A stretch of 64,000 nt of DNA from Candidatus Metaruminococcus caecorum. Its GTDB lineage: Bacteria > Bacillota > Clostridia > Oscillospirales > Ruminococcaceae. The notes under the pieces were generated by a model. The model was given only the letters and a program-made list of their open reading frames with translations, had not been told where the DNA came from and ran no database searches. The first letter of the stretch is position 1. Every line of letters begins with the position of its first letter. The position numbers and the translations under genes were made by a program. Where the stretch lies: assembly GCA_904420045.1 (NCBI GenBank), contig CAJFTY010000040.1, positions 1 through 64,000 of the forward strand, given 5' to 3'. Shown in pieces: positions 8,198 through 16,673 of the stretch.

Positions 8198-9172
8198 ATG
8201 ATTCTAGCGGATAAGATCATTCGGTTAAGAAAACAAAACGGCTGGTCGCAGGAAGAACTCGCTGAAAAAATGCAGGTATCCCGTCAGGCGGTATCCAAAT
8301 GGGAAGGAGCTCAAACGACACCGGATCTTGAAAAGATTTTAATGTTAAGCAGTCTTTTCGGTGTGACAACCGATTATCTGCTCAAGGACGAAATGGAGGA
8401 CGAGGGACATTCCGATGGAACCAACATGTCGGTAAAACGAATGACTCTTGCACAGGCAAATGCTTTTTTGGAGTGGAGAAAATCGGCGTCTATGCGAATT
8501 GCCATCGCAACTTTTCTGTGCGTGATTGCGGTCATACCGCTTTTACTTTTGAGTGCGGCAGCCGAAGTGACCGCTTATGCTATACCTGAACATGTTGCGG
8601 GAGGGGTCGGCTTGACGGCGCTGTTCGTTCTTGTTGCGATTGCCGTTGCCATATTCATTTTTTGCGGTTTCAAAAACGCACCGTTCGATTTTATTGAGGA
8701 CGAGCCGTTTGAAACAGAATACGGTGTGGCAGAAATGGTAAAAGAAAAACAAAAGGCATACAGAAACATTTATCAGAAGTGCAATGTCATTGGCGCTTGC
8801 ATCTGCGTTCTTTCTCCGATCCCGCTGTTTATAGGTGCATTTTCAGGAAAGGAATTTTTTACAGTGATGATGCTTGCCGTTACTATGCTTCTTGCGGGAG
8901 TTGGAGCAGCAGTTTTTATCCTTTCAGGCGTCCGATGGGCAAGCATGCAGAAGCTTTTAAAACAAGGCGAATTTTCTTTGCGAAAAAAAAGAACAAGCCG
9001 GATCAAAGAAACCGTCTCGACGATCTATTGGCTGTCCACAGCCGCCATATATCTCGGCTTTAGCTTTTGGACGAACGCTTGGAAAACGACCTGGATTGTA
9101 TGGCCGGTCGCCGGGATCCTGTTTGCAGCCGTCATGTGCCTTTGCAACCTGCTTGTTGACCGGGAAAAATAA
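8198..9172 (+). CDS. XRE-family regulator with membrane domain
   Basis: A 324-residue protein. Residues 1-62 form a Cro/CI helix-turn-helix (GWSQEELAEKMQVSRQAVSK). The rest has about six hydrophobic segments (about 100-120, 134-156, 196-214, 219-244, 270-287, 293-315). A membrane-tethered XRE architecture is common in Clostridia; its ligand is generally unknown. The start follows CGGAGG with good spacing. It is monocistronic. Its codon use looks less GC-biased than the metG operon, which could mean a later acquisition. Confidence 0.88.
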   Translation: MILADKIIRLRKQNGWSQEELAEKMQVSRQAVSKWEGAQTTPDLEKILMLSSLFGVTTDYLLKDEMEDEGHSDGTNMSVKRMTLAQANAFLEWRKSASMRIAIATFLCVIAVIPLLLLSAAAEVTAYAIPEHVAGGVGLTALFVLVAIAVAIFIFCGFKNAPFDFIEDEPFETEYGVAEMVKEKQKAYRNIYQKCNVIGACICVLSPIPLFIGAFSGKEFFTVMMLAVTMLLAGVGAAVFILSGVRWASMQKLLKQGEFSLRKKRTSRIKETVSTIYWLSTAAIYLGFSFWTNAWKTTWIVWPVAGILFAAVMCLCNLLVDREK

Positions 9173-9320
9173 ACGCTCAACACCGTTTCGGCATACAAGC
9201 CTCTAGCGGCGGTTTTTGCCGCCGAATTACGAAACATACCTCCACCTGCCGAACAATACAGAACGGTTTTTCAGCGATGTACGAATGATTTTTTTTACAG
9301 TCTATTCTTCCCCAATATAT

Positions 9321-9352
9321 AAATCCCCCTTGCGATTTGGCAAGGGGGATTT
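9321..9352. terminator. Hairpin between convergent genes
   Basis: A perfect 13-bp stem AAATCCCCCTTGC with a 6-nt loop, lying between the XRE gene and the convergent sulfatase. The T runs on both sides are short, so terminator strength is uncertain. Confidence 0.6.
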
Positions 9353-9427
9353 GCTTTAAAAGTTTAACACATACGAGTTGAAACTGCAAATAAAGCCGCC
9401 AGCTATGCGGGTGGATATTTACTGTGT

Positions 9428-10861
9428 CTAATCGAGTTTTAAATCCGTGTGTAAAGTGGCGGTCTTGAGAATCAGCCGGTCCCGGGTCCAGTGGTCCCGG
9501 TAATAGGTGCAGGCGTCAAAATGGTCGTTGACCAAGTCCATATGCGCCTTCATCCTGGATTGTAGCTCTTCCAGCACGTTTTGGTAGGACGGATCGTCCG
9601 CCAGATTGTGCATTTGATAGGGGTCGGAAAGGTTATCGAATAAAAGCTCCTGCCGGTCGGAGCGGAAGATGGCGTAGGTGTATTGCTTGGTGCGAAACGC
9701 CCGCCACTCGTTCCCGTCCCGCCAGTCGGCGGTGGCGCCGGTTCCCATCATCAGCGCGCCGTCGGGTTCTTGCCCGCCTTTGCCTAAAATTGGGCCGCTG
9801 ACATCCATGCCTTCCACTTCCTTGGGACAGGGGAGATCCAGCATAGACAGCAAGGTGGGCATCAGATCCACGGTGTTTACACAGGCGTCGCACTTGGTTC
9901 CCGGCTGGATATGGCCCGGCCAGCGGATCAAAAAGGGCACCCGAACCGCTTCTTCATAAAAAATGTTTTTGGCCCGGCGTCCGTGAGCGCCGAACAGCTC
10001 CCCGTGGTCGGAGGTGAACACAAAGATGGTGTTTTCCCGCAGGTCAAGATCGTCCACCGCCTGCATCAGACGGCCGATGTTGTCGTCCAGATTGGCAGTC
10101 ATGGCGTAATAAACCCGAATCCACTCGGTGAGTTCGGCGCGCTCTTTTTCACTTAGCTTCGCCCAGTCGTCCGCGTGGGGATCGTTATCCGGCAGATAGT
10201 TGGGAGGGAGGGAAAACTCCACGTCCTTAAATTTTTCCAGATACTCCGGCGGAACATTTTCCGGCACCCAAGGGTCGTGAGGCGTGCCCAGAGACAGGAA
10301 CAGGGCGAAGGGCTTTTCCCCTTTGGACAGCCGTTCCAACTGCTCGATGGCAAGATCAGTCTGTCCGTCGGGCTCGTATTTGTCAAAAAAGATTTTTTCG
10401 GGGGAGTTGAGGTGATAATAGGCATGGGGCTTATAGTATTCGTGGTGAAAATTGTACGCCGCGAAAAAGTCGTCAAACCCCAGCCGGTCCGGCCCTGCGG
10501 GGATGTAGGAGTTTTTGGAGTCTTCATGGTTGCCCCACTCGTTGGCGTACAAATGCCACTTGCCGATGTAAGCGGTTTCGTACCCGCCGTCATGAAGCTC
10601 GTGGGCAATGCAACGGTGATCGGGGTTCATCCGGATTTCGTTGATCACCATGCCGGTGGAGGTGGTGTATTTTCCGGTGAACAGGGTAGCGCGGTAGGGA
10701 GCGCATACCGGATGGCCGGACACCGCGTTACACAGATCCACGCTTTCGGCGGCCAAACGGTCGATGTTGGGGGTCTTGGCCTTTTGGTCCCCGCTGTATC
10801 CGCAGGAGGAAAGCCGCAGCTGATCTGCAAAGACGTAGACCAAATTGGGATGCTTACTCAT
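9428..10861 (-). CDS. Sulfatase (cytoplasmic, Cys-type)
   Basis: A 477-residue type I sulfatase. The N-terminal metal site is PNLVYVFADQL (Asp13), the catalytic signature is CAPYR at residues 53-57, with Cys53 to be converted to formylglycine, and FTSDHGELFGAHG holds later metal ligands. It cleaves sulfate esters, probably on a host or plant glycan or a small molecule. No signal peptide is visible, so sulfate would be released in the cytoplasm. It is the last gene of a minus-strand operon, 27 bp after its maturase; the promoter is at 13286-13314. TCTCCTTT (AAAGGAGA) precedes the ATG at good spacing. The substrate is unknown. Confidence 0.93.
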   Translation of the reverse strand: MSKHPNLVYVFADQLRLSSCGYSGDQKAKTPNIDRLAAESVDLCNAVSGHPVCAPYRATLFTGKYTTSTGMVINEIRMNPDHRCIAHELHDGGYETAYIGKWHLYANEWGNHEDSKNSYIPAGPDRLGFDDFFAAYNFHHEYYKPHAYYHLNSPEKIFFDKYEPDGQTDLAIEQLERLSKGEKPFALFLSLGTPHDPWVPENVPPEYLEKFKDVEFSLPPNYLPDNDPHADDWAKLSEKERAELTEWIRVYYAMTANLDDNIGRLMQAVDDLDLRENTIFVFTSDHGELFGAHGRRAKNIFYEEAVRVPFLIRWPGHIQPGTKCDACVNTVDLMPTLLSMLDLPCPKEVEGMDVSGPILGKGGQEPDGALMMGTGATADWRDGNEWRAFRTKQYTYAIFRSDRQELLFDNLSDPYQMHNLADDPSYQNVLEELQSRMKAHMDLVNDHFDACTYYRDHWTRDRLILKTATLHTDLKLD

Positions 10862-10888
10862 AAAAACGTCTCCTTTATGTAATTTACA

Positions 10889-12004
10889 TTATTGAAATGC
10901 GAGGGAGGCCGCCTGCCGCAATCCGGGCAGGGCGGAGGTGAGGAAATCCTGATAGGGGCAGTAACCCGGCTGGGAAAAATAAAAATCCCGGTAGCGAAAG
11001 CAGCCGCCTCCGCACAGGGTGCGCACCCGGCAGGTGGCGCACATGGGATTTTGTTTTTCCCCAGAACGGGCGAGAAATTCCTTCATCGGCGGCGCTTTCG
11101 CCAGTTCGTCAAAAGGCCGTTCCAGAATGCTCCCTGCCCGGAACTCGTCCAGCACGTAAAAGTCGCAGGGATATACCCCGCCGTCGGCCTCAATCACGAA
11201 CTGAGGCTGGCAGAAGCCCAGCATGCCGCACATCTCGGGAGGGAGCCCGGCCGCCATCCGGGTCAGGTTGTCAAACAGCCGGATGCTCATGTAATAGCCG
11301 TTTTGGATCTCCTGAAGCCAGAGGGAAAACAGCTCTTTTAAAAACGAGGCGTACAGCCTGGGGGACAGCGAATAAGGCGCTTGCTCCCCCGGATGGTCCA
11401 GAGGGGCCAGACAGGGGATAAACTGCACAAAATCAAAGCCGTGTCCCTTAAAAAAGCGGAACAGCTGCCGGGGACGTTTGGCCGCCTGGGCGGTAATCAC
11501 CGACAGAATGTTAAAATCCACCCCGTGGCGTTTGAGGGTGCATGCAGCCTTAAGCACCTGTCCGGCAGTGCCGGCTCCCTTGGCGTCCACCCGGTTTAGG
11601 TCATGGAGGGACTCTTCCCCGTCCAGGGAAAGCCCCACCAGGAAGCCGTTTTGTGCAAACAGTCCGCACCAGTGATCGTTCAGGTGGATGCCGTTGGTCT
11701 GGATGGAATAGTGCAGGGAGACGCCGGCGGGTTTTTGTTCCCGGGCGTATGCGGTAAAATCCTCAAAAAAATCAAAGCCCGCCAGGGTGGGTTCTCCGCC
11801 CTGAAAGGCAAAGTGGACCTGACCGGAGTTCCCACTGGCCGCATACGCCCGATCGATCAGGGTGTGCGCCGTCTCCCGGGACATGATCCCGTAGGATTTG
11901 ACCTGGCGCAGGTCGCTGACATTCGCGTAAAAGCAGTAGCGGCACCGCAGGTCGCACAGCGAGGAGGCCGGCTTAATCAGCGCGGAAAAAATCGCCATAT
12001 TCAT
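10889..12004 (-). CDS. Anaerobic sulfatase-maturating enzyme (radical SAM/SPASM)
   Basis: Oxidises the sulfatase active-site Cys to formylglycine without oxygen. It has CDLRCRYCFY (CxxxCxxC, first [4Fe-4S]), FQGGEPTL, YSIQTNG and GLSLDGEE. A SPASM domain follows, with Cys in CGMLGFC, YPCDFY, MCATCRVRTLCGGGC and GYC that bind two auxiliary clusters. The length of 371 residues is typical. ATG 12004 is favoured because AAGGA lies 6 nt upstream; ATG 12010 overlaps that site, and ATG 11998 is also possible. It lies between the CHR transporter genes and the sulfatase, all on one strand. Confidence 0.94.
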   Translation of the reverse strand: MNMAIFSALIKPASSLCDLRCRYCFYANVSDLRQVKSYGIMSRETAHTLIDRAYAASGNSGQVHFAFQGGEPTLAGFDFFEDFTAYAREQKPAGVSLHYSIQTNGIHLNDHWCGLFAQNGFLVGLSLDGEESLHDLNRVDAKGAGTAGQVLKAACTLKRHGVDFNILSVITAQAAKRPRQLFRFFKGHGFDFVQFIPCLAPLDHPGEQAPYSLSPRLYASFLKELFSLWLQEIQNGYYMSIRLFDNLTRMAAGLPPEMCGMLGFCQPQFVIEADGGVYPCDFYVLDEFRAGSILERPFDELAKAPPMKEFLARSGEKQNPMCATCRVRTLCGGGCFRYRDFYFSQPGYCPYQDFLTSALPGLRQAASLAFQ

Positions 12005-12055
12005 CACCATTCCTTGAAAGATAAAACCGCGGTTTCAACTTCGGACGTCAGGAGG

Positions 12056-12649
12056 TCAGACAAAGGGGAACGCCATCCCGCAGGCGTTTAAGATGAAATA
12101 CAGGATCAGGGAAACTCCTCCCGCCCCCAGCATGATCAAGATGGGATTGCATTTTACCTTGCGCAGGACAAAAAAGCACAGTGCGAAAAACAGGATGGCC
12201 AGCCAGTCGATGTTTTCAAGGGAAAACGCGCCTTTGGTGACCGGGTAAAACGAGGTCTGTAAAATTGACACCCCCGCCGAGGCGATCAGCGCCACGATGG
12301 CGGGCCGCAGCCCTCCCAGAATCCCCTGGATGATGGGCAGGTTCCGGTATTTTTTATAAATCCACGCCAAGATGAGCACAATGACACAGGAGGGGAGCAC
12401 ACAGCCCAGAGTGGCCACCAGCGCCCCGGGAATGCCTCCTACCCGGATGCCCACAAAGGTGGCGCAGTTGATGGCCACCGGCCCCGGCGTCATCTGGGAG
12501 ATGGTGATGATGTCCACAAACTCGGTTTTGTCCATCCAGTGGTACAGATCCACCACCTGGGACTGGATCAGGGGAACCGAAGCGTAGCCGCCCCCGAAAC
12601 TGAACAGGCCGATCTGGAGAAAGCTCCACAAAAGCTGCAGATAGGTCAT
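12056..12649 (-). CDS. CHR (chromate-type) transporter, half-size, second of pair
   Basis: A 197-residue membrane protein with about six hydrophobic segments. The CHR hallmark FSFGGGYASVPLI is near residue 20, followed by ISQMTPGPVAINCATFVG. Short CHR proteins work as pairs of one-domain subunits that together equal full-length ChrA. Chromate is the known substrate of a few members; the physiological anion of most is unknown. ATG 12649 overlaps the stop of the upstream partner (ATGA), so the two are translationally coupled. It lies 51 bp upstream of the sulfatase maturase, with no terminator between, which suggests a link to sulfate. Confidence 0.92.
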   Translation of the reverse strand: MTYLQLLWSFLQIGLFSFGGGYASVPLIQSQVVDLYHWMDKTEFVDIITISQMTPGPVAINCATFVGIRVGGIPGALVATLGCVLPSCVIVLILAWIYKKYRNLPIIQGILGGLRPAIVALIASAGVSILQTSFYPVTKGAFSLENIDWLAILFFALCFFVLRKVKCNPILIMLGAGGVSLILYFILNACGMAFPFV

Positions 12650-13218
12650 CGGCTCTCTCCGCCCTTTCGCTGCTGATATAGAGCGGTCAGCGCCCCGATG
12701 GCTCCGCAGATTAGGATGATGAGCATCACATTGACGCCGAACACGCATACGGCGGCAAACGACAATAGCATCACCAGGATGGGGAGGATGATTTTTCTTC
12801 GGAAAATCTCCATCCCCATGGAGAGCACCACATCGGCAATCAGCGCGCCTACCGCCACCTGCATGCCCCACAGCGCCGCCCGCACCGCGCCAGAGTTTTG
12901 AAACGCGATGTAAAAATACGACAGCACCGACAAAAGAAGCAGAGGAGGCAGCACGGTGCCCAAAATCGTCAGCAGCGCGCCAGGCAGCCCCGCCAGGCGG
13001 TAGCCGATCAGAATGGAGGCGTTGACCGCGATGGCTCCTGGAGAGGATTGAGCGATGGCGGCAATATCCAGCATCTCTTCTTTTTCAAGCCAGCCGTACT
13101 GATCCACAAATTTGCGCTGCATCAGCGGGATCATCACATATCCACCGCCAAAGGTAAATGCGCTGAGGGTAAACGTGGAGAGAAACAGTTTTCCGTAAAA
13201 CCGTGCGTCTTTTTTCAC
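12646..13218 (-). CDS. CHR (chromate-type) transporter, half-size, first of pair
   Basis: A 190-residue membrane protein. FTFGGGYVMIPLM and IAQSSPGAIAVNAS are the CHR motifs corresponding to those in the partner. GTG 13218 is chosen as the start: AAAGGAG lies about 10 nt upstream, and a consensus promoter (13286-13314) lies inside the longer open frame, so the upstream starts (13338, 13317, 13287) cannot be on that transcript. It is the first gene of the operon CHR-CHR-maturase-sulfatase. Confidence 0.9.
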   Translation of the reverse strand: MKKDARFYGKLFLSTFTLSAFTFGGGYVMIPLMQRKFVDQYGWLEKEEMLDIAAIAQSSPGAIAVNASILIGYRLAGLPGALLTILGTVLPPLLLLSVLSYFYIAFQNSGAVRAALWGMQVAVGALIADVVLSMGMEIFRRKIILPILVMLLSFAAVCVFGVNVMLIILICGAIGALTALYQQRKGGESR

Positions 13219-13285
13219 TGAAGGGCTTCTCCTTTGACCGTCTTTCTGTTTGGATAAACGGAATCGTTCTTTTGCAACAGTTTCC

Positions 13286-13314
13286 ATTATAACAATTCCA
13301 GTTTGATCTGTAAA
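13286..13314 (-). promoter_or_regulatory. Promoter of the CHR-maturase-sulfatase operon
   Basis: On the minus strand: TTTACA (13309-13314), 17-bp spacer, perfect TATAAT (13286-13291). No other strong promoter or terminator is visible down to 9428. The roughly 300-bp spacer 13315-13641 holds otherwise only a palindrome at 13575 and an unconvincing 63-codon frame. Confidence 0.8.
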
Positions 13315-13574
13315 CATCCGAGCTTCTTTCCTTTTCACAGAATCGAAAAAATGCCTTCATTAATTTCCTTAGGCGCCGGAAAACGACAGATAGGGCGATT
13401 GAGCTCCCAAAAAGGAAAACGTGGAATCCTTACGATCGTTTTTCACATCTTGGGATGATTTTGTCATAACCAAACAAATGGTTGGCTCAATCGGACACAA
13501 CGCCCAAACGAGAACCGTTAAATTCACAAAATGCTTATGATTTCCTTCTATTTTCTTCATGAATCCATGGTTAA

Positions 13575-13588
13575 ATAGGATATCCTAT
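13575..13588. promoter_or_regulatory. Palindrome upstream of 2-oxoacid oxidoreductase operon
   Basis: A perfect 14-bp palindrome, ATAGGATATCCTAT, flanked by GAATC and GATTC at a similar distance. It lies 54 nt before the ferredoxin start, where a repressor or activator of the operon would bind. The regulator is unknown. Confidence 0.45.
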
Positions 13589-13641
13589 GATTCCAGTGTG
13601 ATTTCATCTCCCGGAGATGTCCCATCGAAAGCAGGTAGAAT

Positions 13642-13854
13642 ATGCCAAAAATAATCATTGATTCCGAACGGTGTAAAAGTTGTGGTCTGTGCGTAGGCAA
13701 ATGCCCGGTTCAAATTTTGCAGATCGACAAAAAGCGTCTGAATAGAAAAGGTTACAACCCGGTCAGAATAACCGATATGGACAAGTGCTTAGGTTGTAAG
13801 CGGTGCGCGACCATCTGTCCCGACTGTGTGTTCACCATTCAAAAGAAATCGTGA
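13642..13854 (+). CDS. 2-oxoacid:ferredoxin oxidoreductase, delta (2[4Fe-4S] ferredoxin) subunit
   Basis: A 70-residue ferredoxin with two CxxCxxCxxxCP motifs (CKSCGLCVGKCP and CLGCKRCATICP), so it binds two [4Fe-4S] clusters. In this operon it is the electron-carrying delta subunit of a KOR/VOR-type complex that oxidatively decarboxylates 2-oxoacids to acyl-CoA and reduces ferredoxin. It is the first gene of four and lies 82 bp from the alpha subunit gene. Confidence 0.93.
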   Translation: MPKIIIDSERCKSCGLCVGKCPVQILQIDKKRLNRKGYNPVRITDMDKCLGCKRCATICPDCVFTIQKKS

Positions 13855-13936
13855 CTGCAAAGAAGTATACGGCAGTCCGGCGGAGCAGTTTTGACCAACG
13901 CTGGCCGCCTGAAAAAATCGAAAAGGACGGATTTTT

Positions 13937-15016
13937 ATGGAACCGATTTTAATGAAGGGGAACGAGGTGCTGGCTCAGGCGGCGATTTTCGCCGGATGCC
14001 GTCAGTACTTTGGATACCCCATCACCCCGCAGACCGAGATCGCCGCCTATATGTCCCGGCAGATGCCCAAGGCGGGCGGGGTGTATCTGCAGGCGGAGTC
14101 GGAAGTCGCCGCTATTAATATGGTATTGGGCGCGGGCGCGGCAGGCGGACGGGCCATGACCTCCACTTCCTCGCCGGGCCTGAGCCTGATGACCGAGGGG
14201 ATTTCTTATATCGCGGGGATGGATATTCCCTGCCTGATCGTCAATGTCCAGCGGGGCGGGCCAGGTCTGGGAGGGATTCAGCCCTCCCAGGCGGATTATT
14301 GGCAGGCCACTCGGGCGCTGGGCCACGGGGATTTTCACGTGATGGTGTTCGCCCCCTCCAGCGTGCAGGAGATCGCGGACTTGGTTCCCCGAGCCTTCGA
14401 TCTGGCCGATCAATACCGGGTGCCCGCCATGTTCTTAATGGACGGGAGTCTGGGCCAGATGATGGAGCCGGTGGCGTTCCCCGACAAGCCCGCCGATCCC
14501 GGCGCCCTGCCGGAAAAGCCCTGGGCCGCTGTGGGCAATGGGGGAAAACGTCCCAACAACATTTTAAACTCCCTGATGCTCAAAGCGCCGGTGCTGGAGG
14601 CGTCGGTGCTGGAGCGGTTTGACCGCTATGAAGCGATTAAACAGGAGCTCTGCGAATACGAGGCATACCGCACCGGCGACGCCCAGATTGTGCTGGTGGC
14701 CTACGGCACCACCGCCCGGATCGCCAAATCGGTGGTGGACGAAGCCCGAAAAGAGGGGATTAAAGCGGGGCTGTTCCGCCCGGTCACGCTGTGGCCCTAT
14801 CCCTATGAGCCCCTGTCGAGGCTTTCCGCCCGGTGCTTCCTGGCGGTGGAGATGAGCATGGGCCAGATGGTGGAGGATGTGCGTCTGGCGGTAAACGGAC
14901 GTGCTCCCGTGCATTTTTACGGGCGCACCGGCGGTATGATCCCCCGTCCCAACGAGGTGTTGGAGCGGGTGCGTGCCCTGGCCAAAGACCCATCTGGGAA
15001 AGGAGCAGACCGATGA
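13937..15016 (+). CDS. vorB: 2-oxoacid:ferredoxin oxidoreductase, alpha subunit (VorB-like)
   Basis: A 359-residue protein with the pyrimidine-binding-domain pattern: MKGNEVLAQAAIFAGC at the N-terminus, YFGYPITPQTEI, STSSPGLSLMTEGISY and QRGGPGLG. The order of genes (delta, alpha, beta, gamma) and the length fit VorB-type enzymes for branched-chain 2-oxoacids or 2-oxoglutarate. Which one cannot be decided from sequence. Its stop overlaps the next start (ATGA). Confidence 0.92.
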   Translation: MEPILMKGNEVLAQAAIFAGCRQYFGYPITPQTEIAAYMSRQMPKAGGVYLQAESEVAAINMVLGAGAAGGRAMTSTSSPGLSLMTEGISYIAGMDIPCLIVNVQRGGPGLGGIQPSQADYWQATRALGHGDFHVMVFAPSSVQEIADLVPRAFDLADQYRVPAMFLMDGSLGQMMEPVAFPDKPADPGALPEKPWAAVGNGGKRPNNILNSLMLKAPVLEASVLERFDRYEAIKQELCEYEAYRTGDAQIVLVAYGTTARIAKSVVDEARKEGIKAGLFRPVTLWPYPYEPLSRLSARCFLAVEMSMGQMVEDVRLAVNGRAPVHFYGRTGGMIPRPNEVLERVRALAKDPSGKGADR

Positions 15017-15798
15017 ATACGATTTTTAAAAAGACAGCAGGGCTCACCGACGTGCAGACCCACTACTGTCCGGGCTGCACTCACGGCATCGTCCACCGGC
15101 TGGTGGGCGAGGTTTTGGAGGAGCTGGGCGTGCTGGACCGCACCGTGGGGATCGCCTCGGTGGGGTGTTCGGTGATGGCCTATGAGTATTTTAACTGCGA
15201 TATGGTGCAGGCGCCTCACGGACGTGCTCCCGCTGTGGCAACCGGGGTCAAGCGCACCCTGGGACGGGACAGCGTGGTGTTCACCTATCAGGGGGACGGG
15301 GATCTTGCCGCCATTGGCACGGCGGAGACCGTGCACGCTGCTACCCGGGGCGAAAACATCACCGTGATTTTTATCAACAACGCCATCTACGGCATGACCG
15401 GCGGACAGATGGCGCCCACCACCCTGCCGGGGCAGGTGACCCAAACCACCCCCAACGCCCGGAATGTGCTCACCGACGGGTTCCCCATCCGGGTGATGGA
15501 GATGCTGGCCACCCTGGACGGGGTGGCCTATGCCGAGCGGGTGTCTTCTGGGGACATCCCCGACATCCAAAAGGCAAAGCGGGCGATCAAAAAGGCGTTT
15601 ACCTGCCAGATGGAGGGCAAGGGCTTTTCCATTGTGGAGGTATTGTCCACCTGTCCTACCAACTGGGGGATCAGCCCCAGCGAGAGCATGGAGTGGCTTC
15701 AGACCCATATGACCCGGCAGTACCCTTTAGGTGTGTTTAAAGACGTGACCGAAACCGGGGTATTCCCGGTTTTGACGGATAATCCGATGGACTTGTAA
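15013..15798 (+). CDS. 2-oxoacid:ferredoxin oxidoreductase, beta (TPP-binding) subunit
   Basis: A 261-residue thiamine-diphosphate subunit. HYCPGCTHGIVHRL near the N-terminus, GDGDLAAIGTAE (the GDG motif) near residue 98, and NNAIYGMTGGQM (the NN end of the TPP motif) are all present. It starts at ATG 15013 inside the stop of the alpha gene, with GGGAAAGGAG upstream. The longer open frame beginning at 14833 is spurious because it runs through vorB. Confidence 0.95.
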   Translation: MNTIFKKTAGLTDVQTHYCPGCTHGIVHRLVGEVLEELGVLDRTVGIASVGCSVMAYEYFNCDMVQAPHGRAPAVATGVKRTLGRDSVVFTYQGDGDLAAIGTAETVHAATRGENITVIFINNAIYGMTGGQMAPTTLPGQVTQTTPNARNVLTDGFPIRVMEMLATLDGVAYAERVSSGDIPDIQKAKRAIKKAFTCQMEGKGFSIVEVLSTCPTNWGISPSESMEWLQTHMTRQYPLGVFKDVTETGVFPVLTDNPMDL

Positions 15799-15813
15799 GG
15801 AGGGGATAACGGT

Positions 15814-16368
15814 ATGTGCAACGATCCCATTCAGCTATTGCTGGCGGGCTTTGGGGGACAGGGGATCCTGTTTGCCGGAAAGGCCGCCGCCTATGCCGGC
15901 ATGGCGGAAGAAAAAAACGTCACCTGGCTTCCCTCCTACGGGCCGGAGATGCGGGGCGGCACCGCCAACTGTTCGGTCTGCGTCTCCAAAGCGGCGATCA
16001 GCTGCCCGATTGTGTTCGAGCCAAATCTCTTGGTGGTAATGAACCAGCCGTCCTTCCACGCGTTTGTGGAAAAGGTGGTTCCCGGTGGGGTTGTGGTGAT
16101 GAACTCATCTTTAATCAAGGAGGATTGCCTTCGTCCGGATGTGACGGCCTACGCCATCCCTGCCACCGAGCTTGCGGAGCAAAACGACCTGCCGGGACTT
16201 GCCAACATCATTATGCTGGGCTACGCCGCCCAGGTTACCGGCGCGTTTGGCCTGGGATCTCTGCAAGCGGCGCTGGGGCGCTGCGTGCCTTTGTCCAAAC
16301 AGCAGCTTTTAGAGCCCAACCTTCACGCGGTCCAAATTGGATGGACGTATAAGGAGCCGGCAGAATAA
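15814..16368 (+). CDS. 2-oxoacid:ferredoxin oxidoreductase, gamma subunit
   Basis: A 184-residue gamma domain. LLAGFGGQGILFAGK is near residue 10 and PSYGPEMRGGTANCSV near residue 40; both are hallmark motifs of the POR/KOR/VOR gamma family. It completes the four-subunit complex. AAGGAGGGG precedes the start. A very strong terminator follows. Confidence 0.95.
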   Translation: MCNDPIQLLLAGFGGQGILFAGKAAAYAGMAEEKNVTWLPSYGPEMRGGTANCSVCVSKAAISCPIVFEPNLLVVMNQPSFHAFVEKVVPGGVVVMNSSLIKEDCLRPDVTAYAIPATELAEQNDLPGLANIIMLGYAAQVTGAFGLGSLQAALGRCVPLSKQQLLEPNLHAVQIGWTYKEPAE

Positions 16369-16399
16369 CAAGAGCATAAAGCAAAACATTTAGAAAAAG

Positions 16400-16447
16400 A
16401 AACCCGAACAATCCCCCGGAACGAATTCCGGGGGATTGTTCGGGTTT
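16400..16447. terminator. Strong terminator of the oxidoreductase operon
   Basis: A 22-bp perfect stem (AAACCCGAACAATCCCCC and so on) with a 4-nt loop and flanking A and T tracts. Confidence 0.93.
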
Positions 16448-16469
16448 AAAGAGCAATTGCCGCCGCAAT

Positions 16470-16499
16470 AAAAAAAGACCGCCCTGCAAGCAGGACGGC
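16470..16499 (-). terminator. Second hairpin, minus-strand terminator-like
   Basis: Read on the minus strand, GCCGTCCTGC-TT-GCAGGGCGG is followed by TCTTTTTTT. There is no minus-strand gene upstream of it in this region, so its role may be to stop antisense transcription. The stretch 16500-16673 holds only promoter-like sequence and a 25-codon cationic frame that I do not trust. Confidence 0.5.
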
Positions 16500-16610
16500 A
16501 AAATCAGATAAACGAATATCAAAGATGAAAGTGAAAGGATAATGAAGGGAGTTGCAAGAATGATATTACCATATACTTCCAAATTTGTAAAGAGGTTTTG
16601 CAAAAAAAGA

Positions 16611-16639
16611 TTGCGATTTTTTTTCCAGTGTGCTTAAAT
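16611..16639 (+). promoter_or_regulatory. Putative promoter for amidohydrolase-fumarase genes
   Basis: TTGCGA (16611-16616), 17-bp spacer, TTAAAT (16634-16639) with an extended -10 TGC in front. It lies 35 nt before the ATG. Confidence 0.5.
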
Positions 16640-16673
16640 AGAAAGAAACAAGGAATATTTTTGGAGGACATCC

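Noticed and set aside
13369..13560. 63-codon minus-strand frame between the CHR and ferredoxin genes
   Set aside because: No ribosome site, no recognisable motif, AT-rich spacer; most likely chance.
16577..16638. 25-31 codon cationic, aromatic-rich frame (MILPYTSKFVKRF...) before the amidohydrolase
   Set aside because: Poor ribosome spacing for the longer start and overlap with the proposed promoter; a toxin-like peptide cannot be supported from sequence alone.
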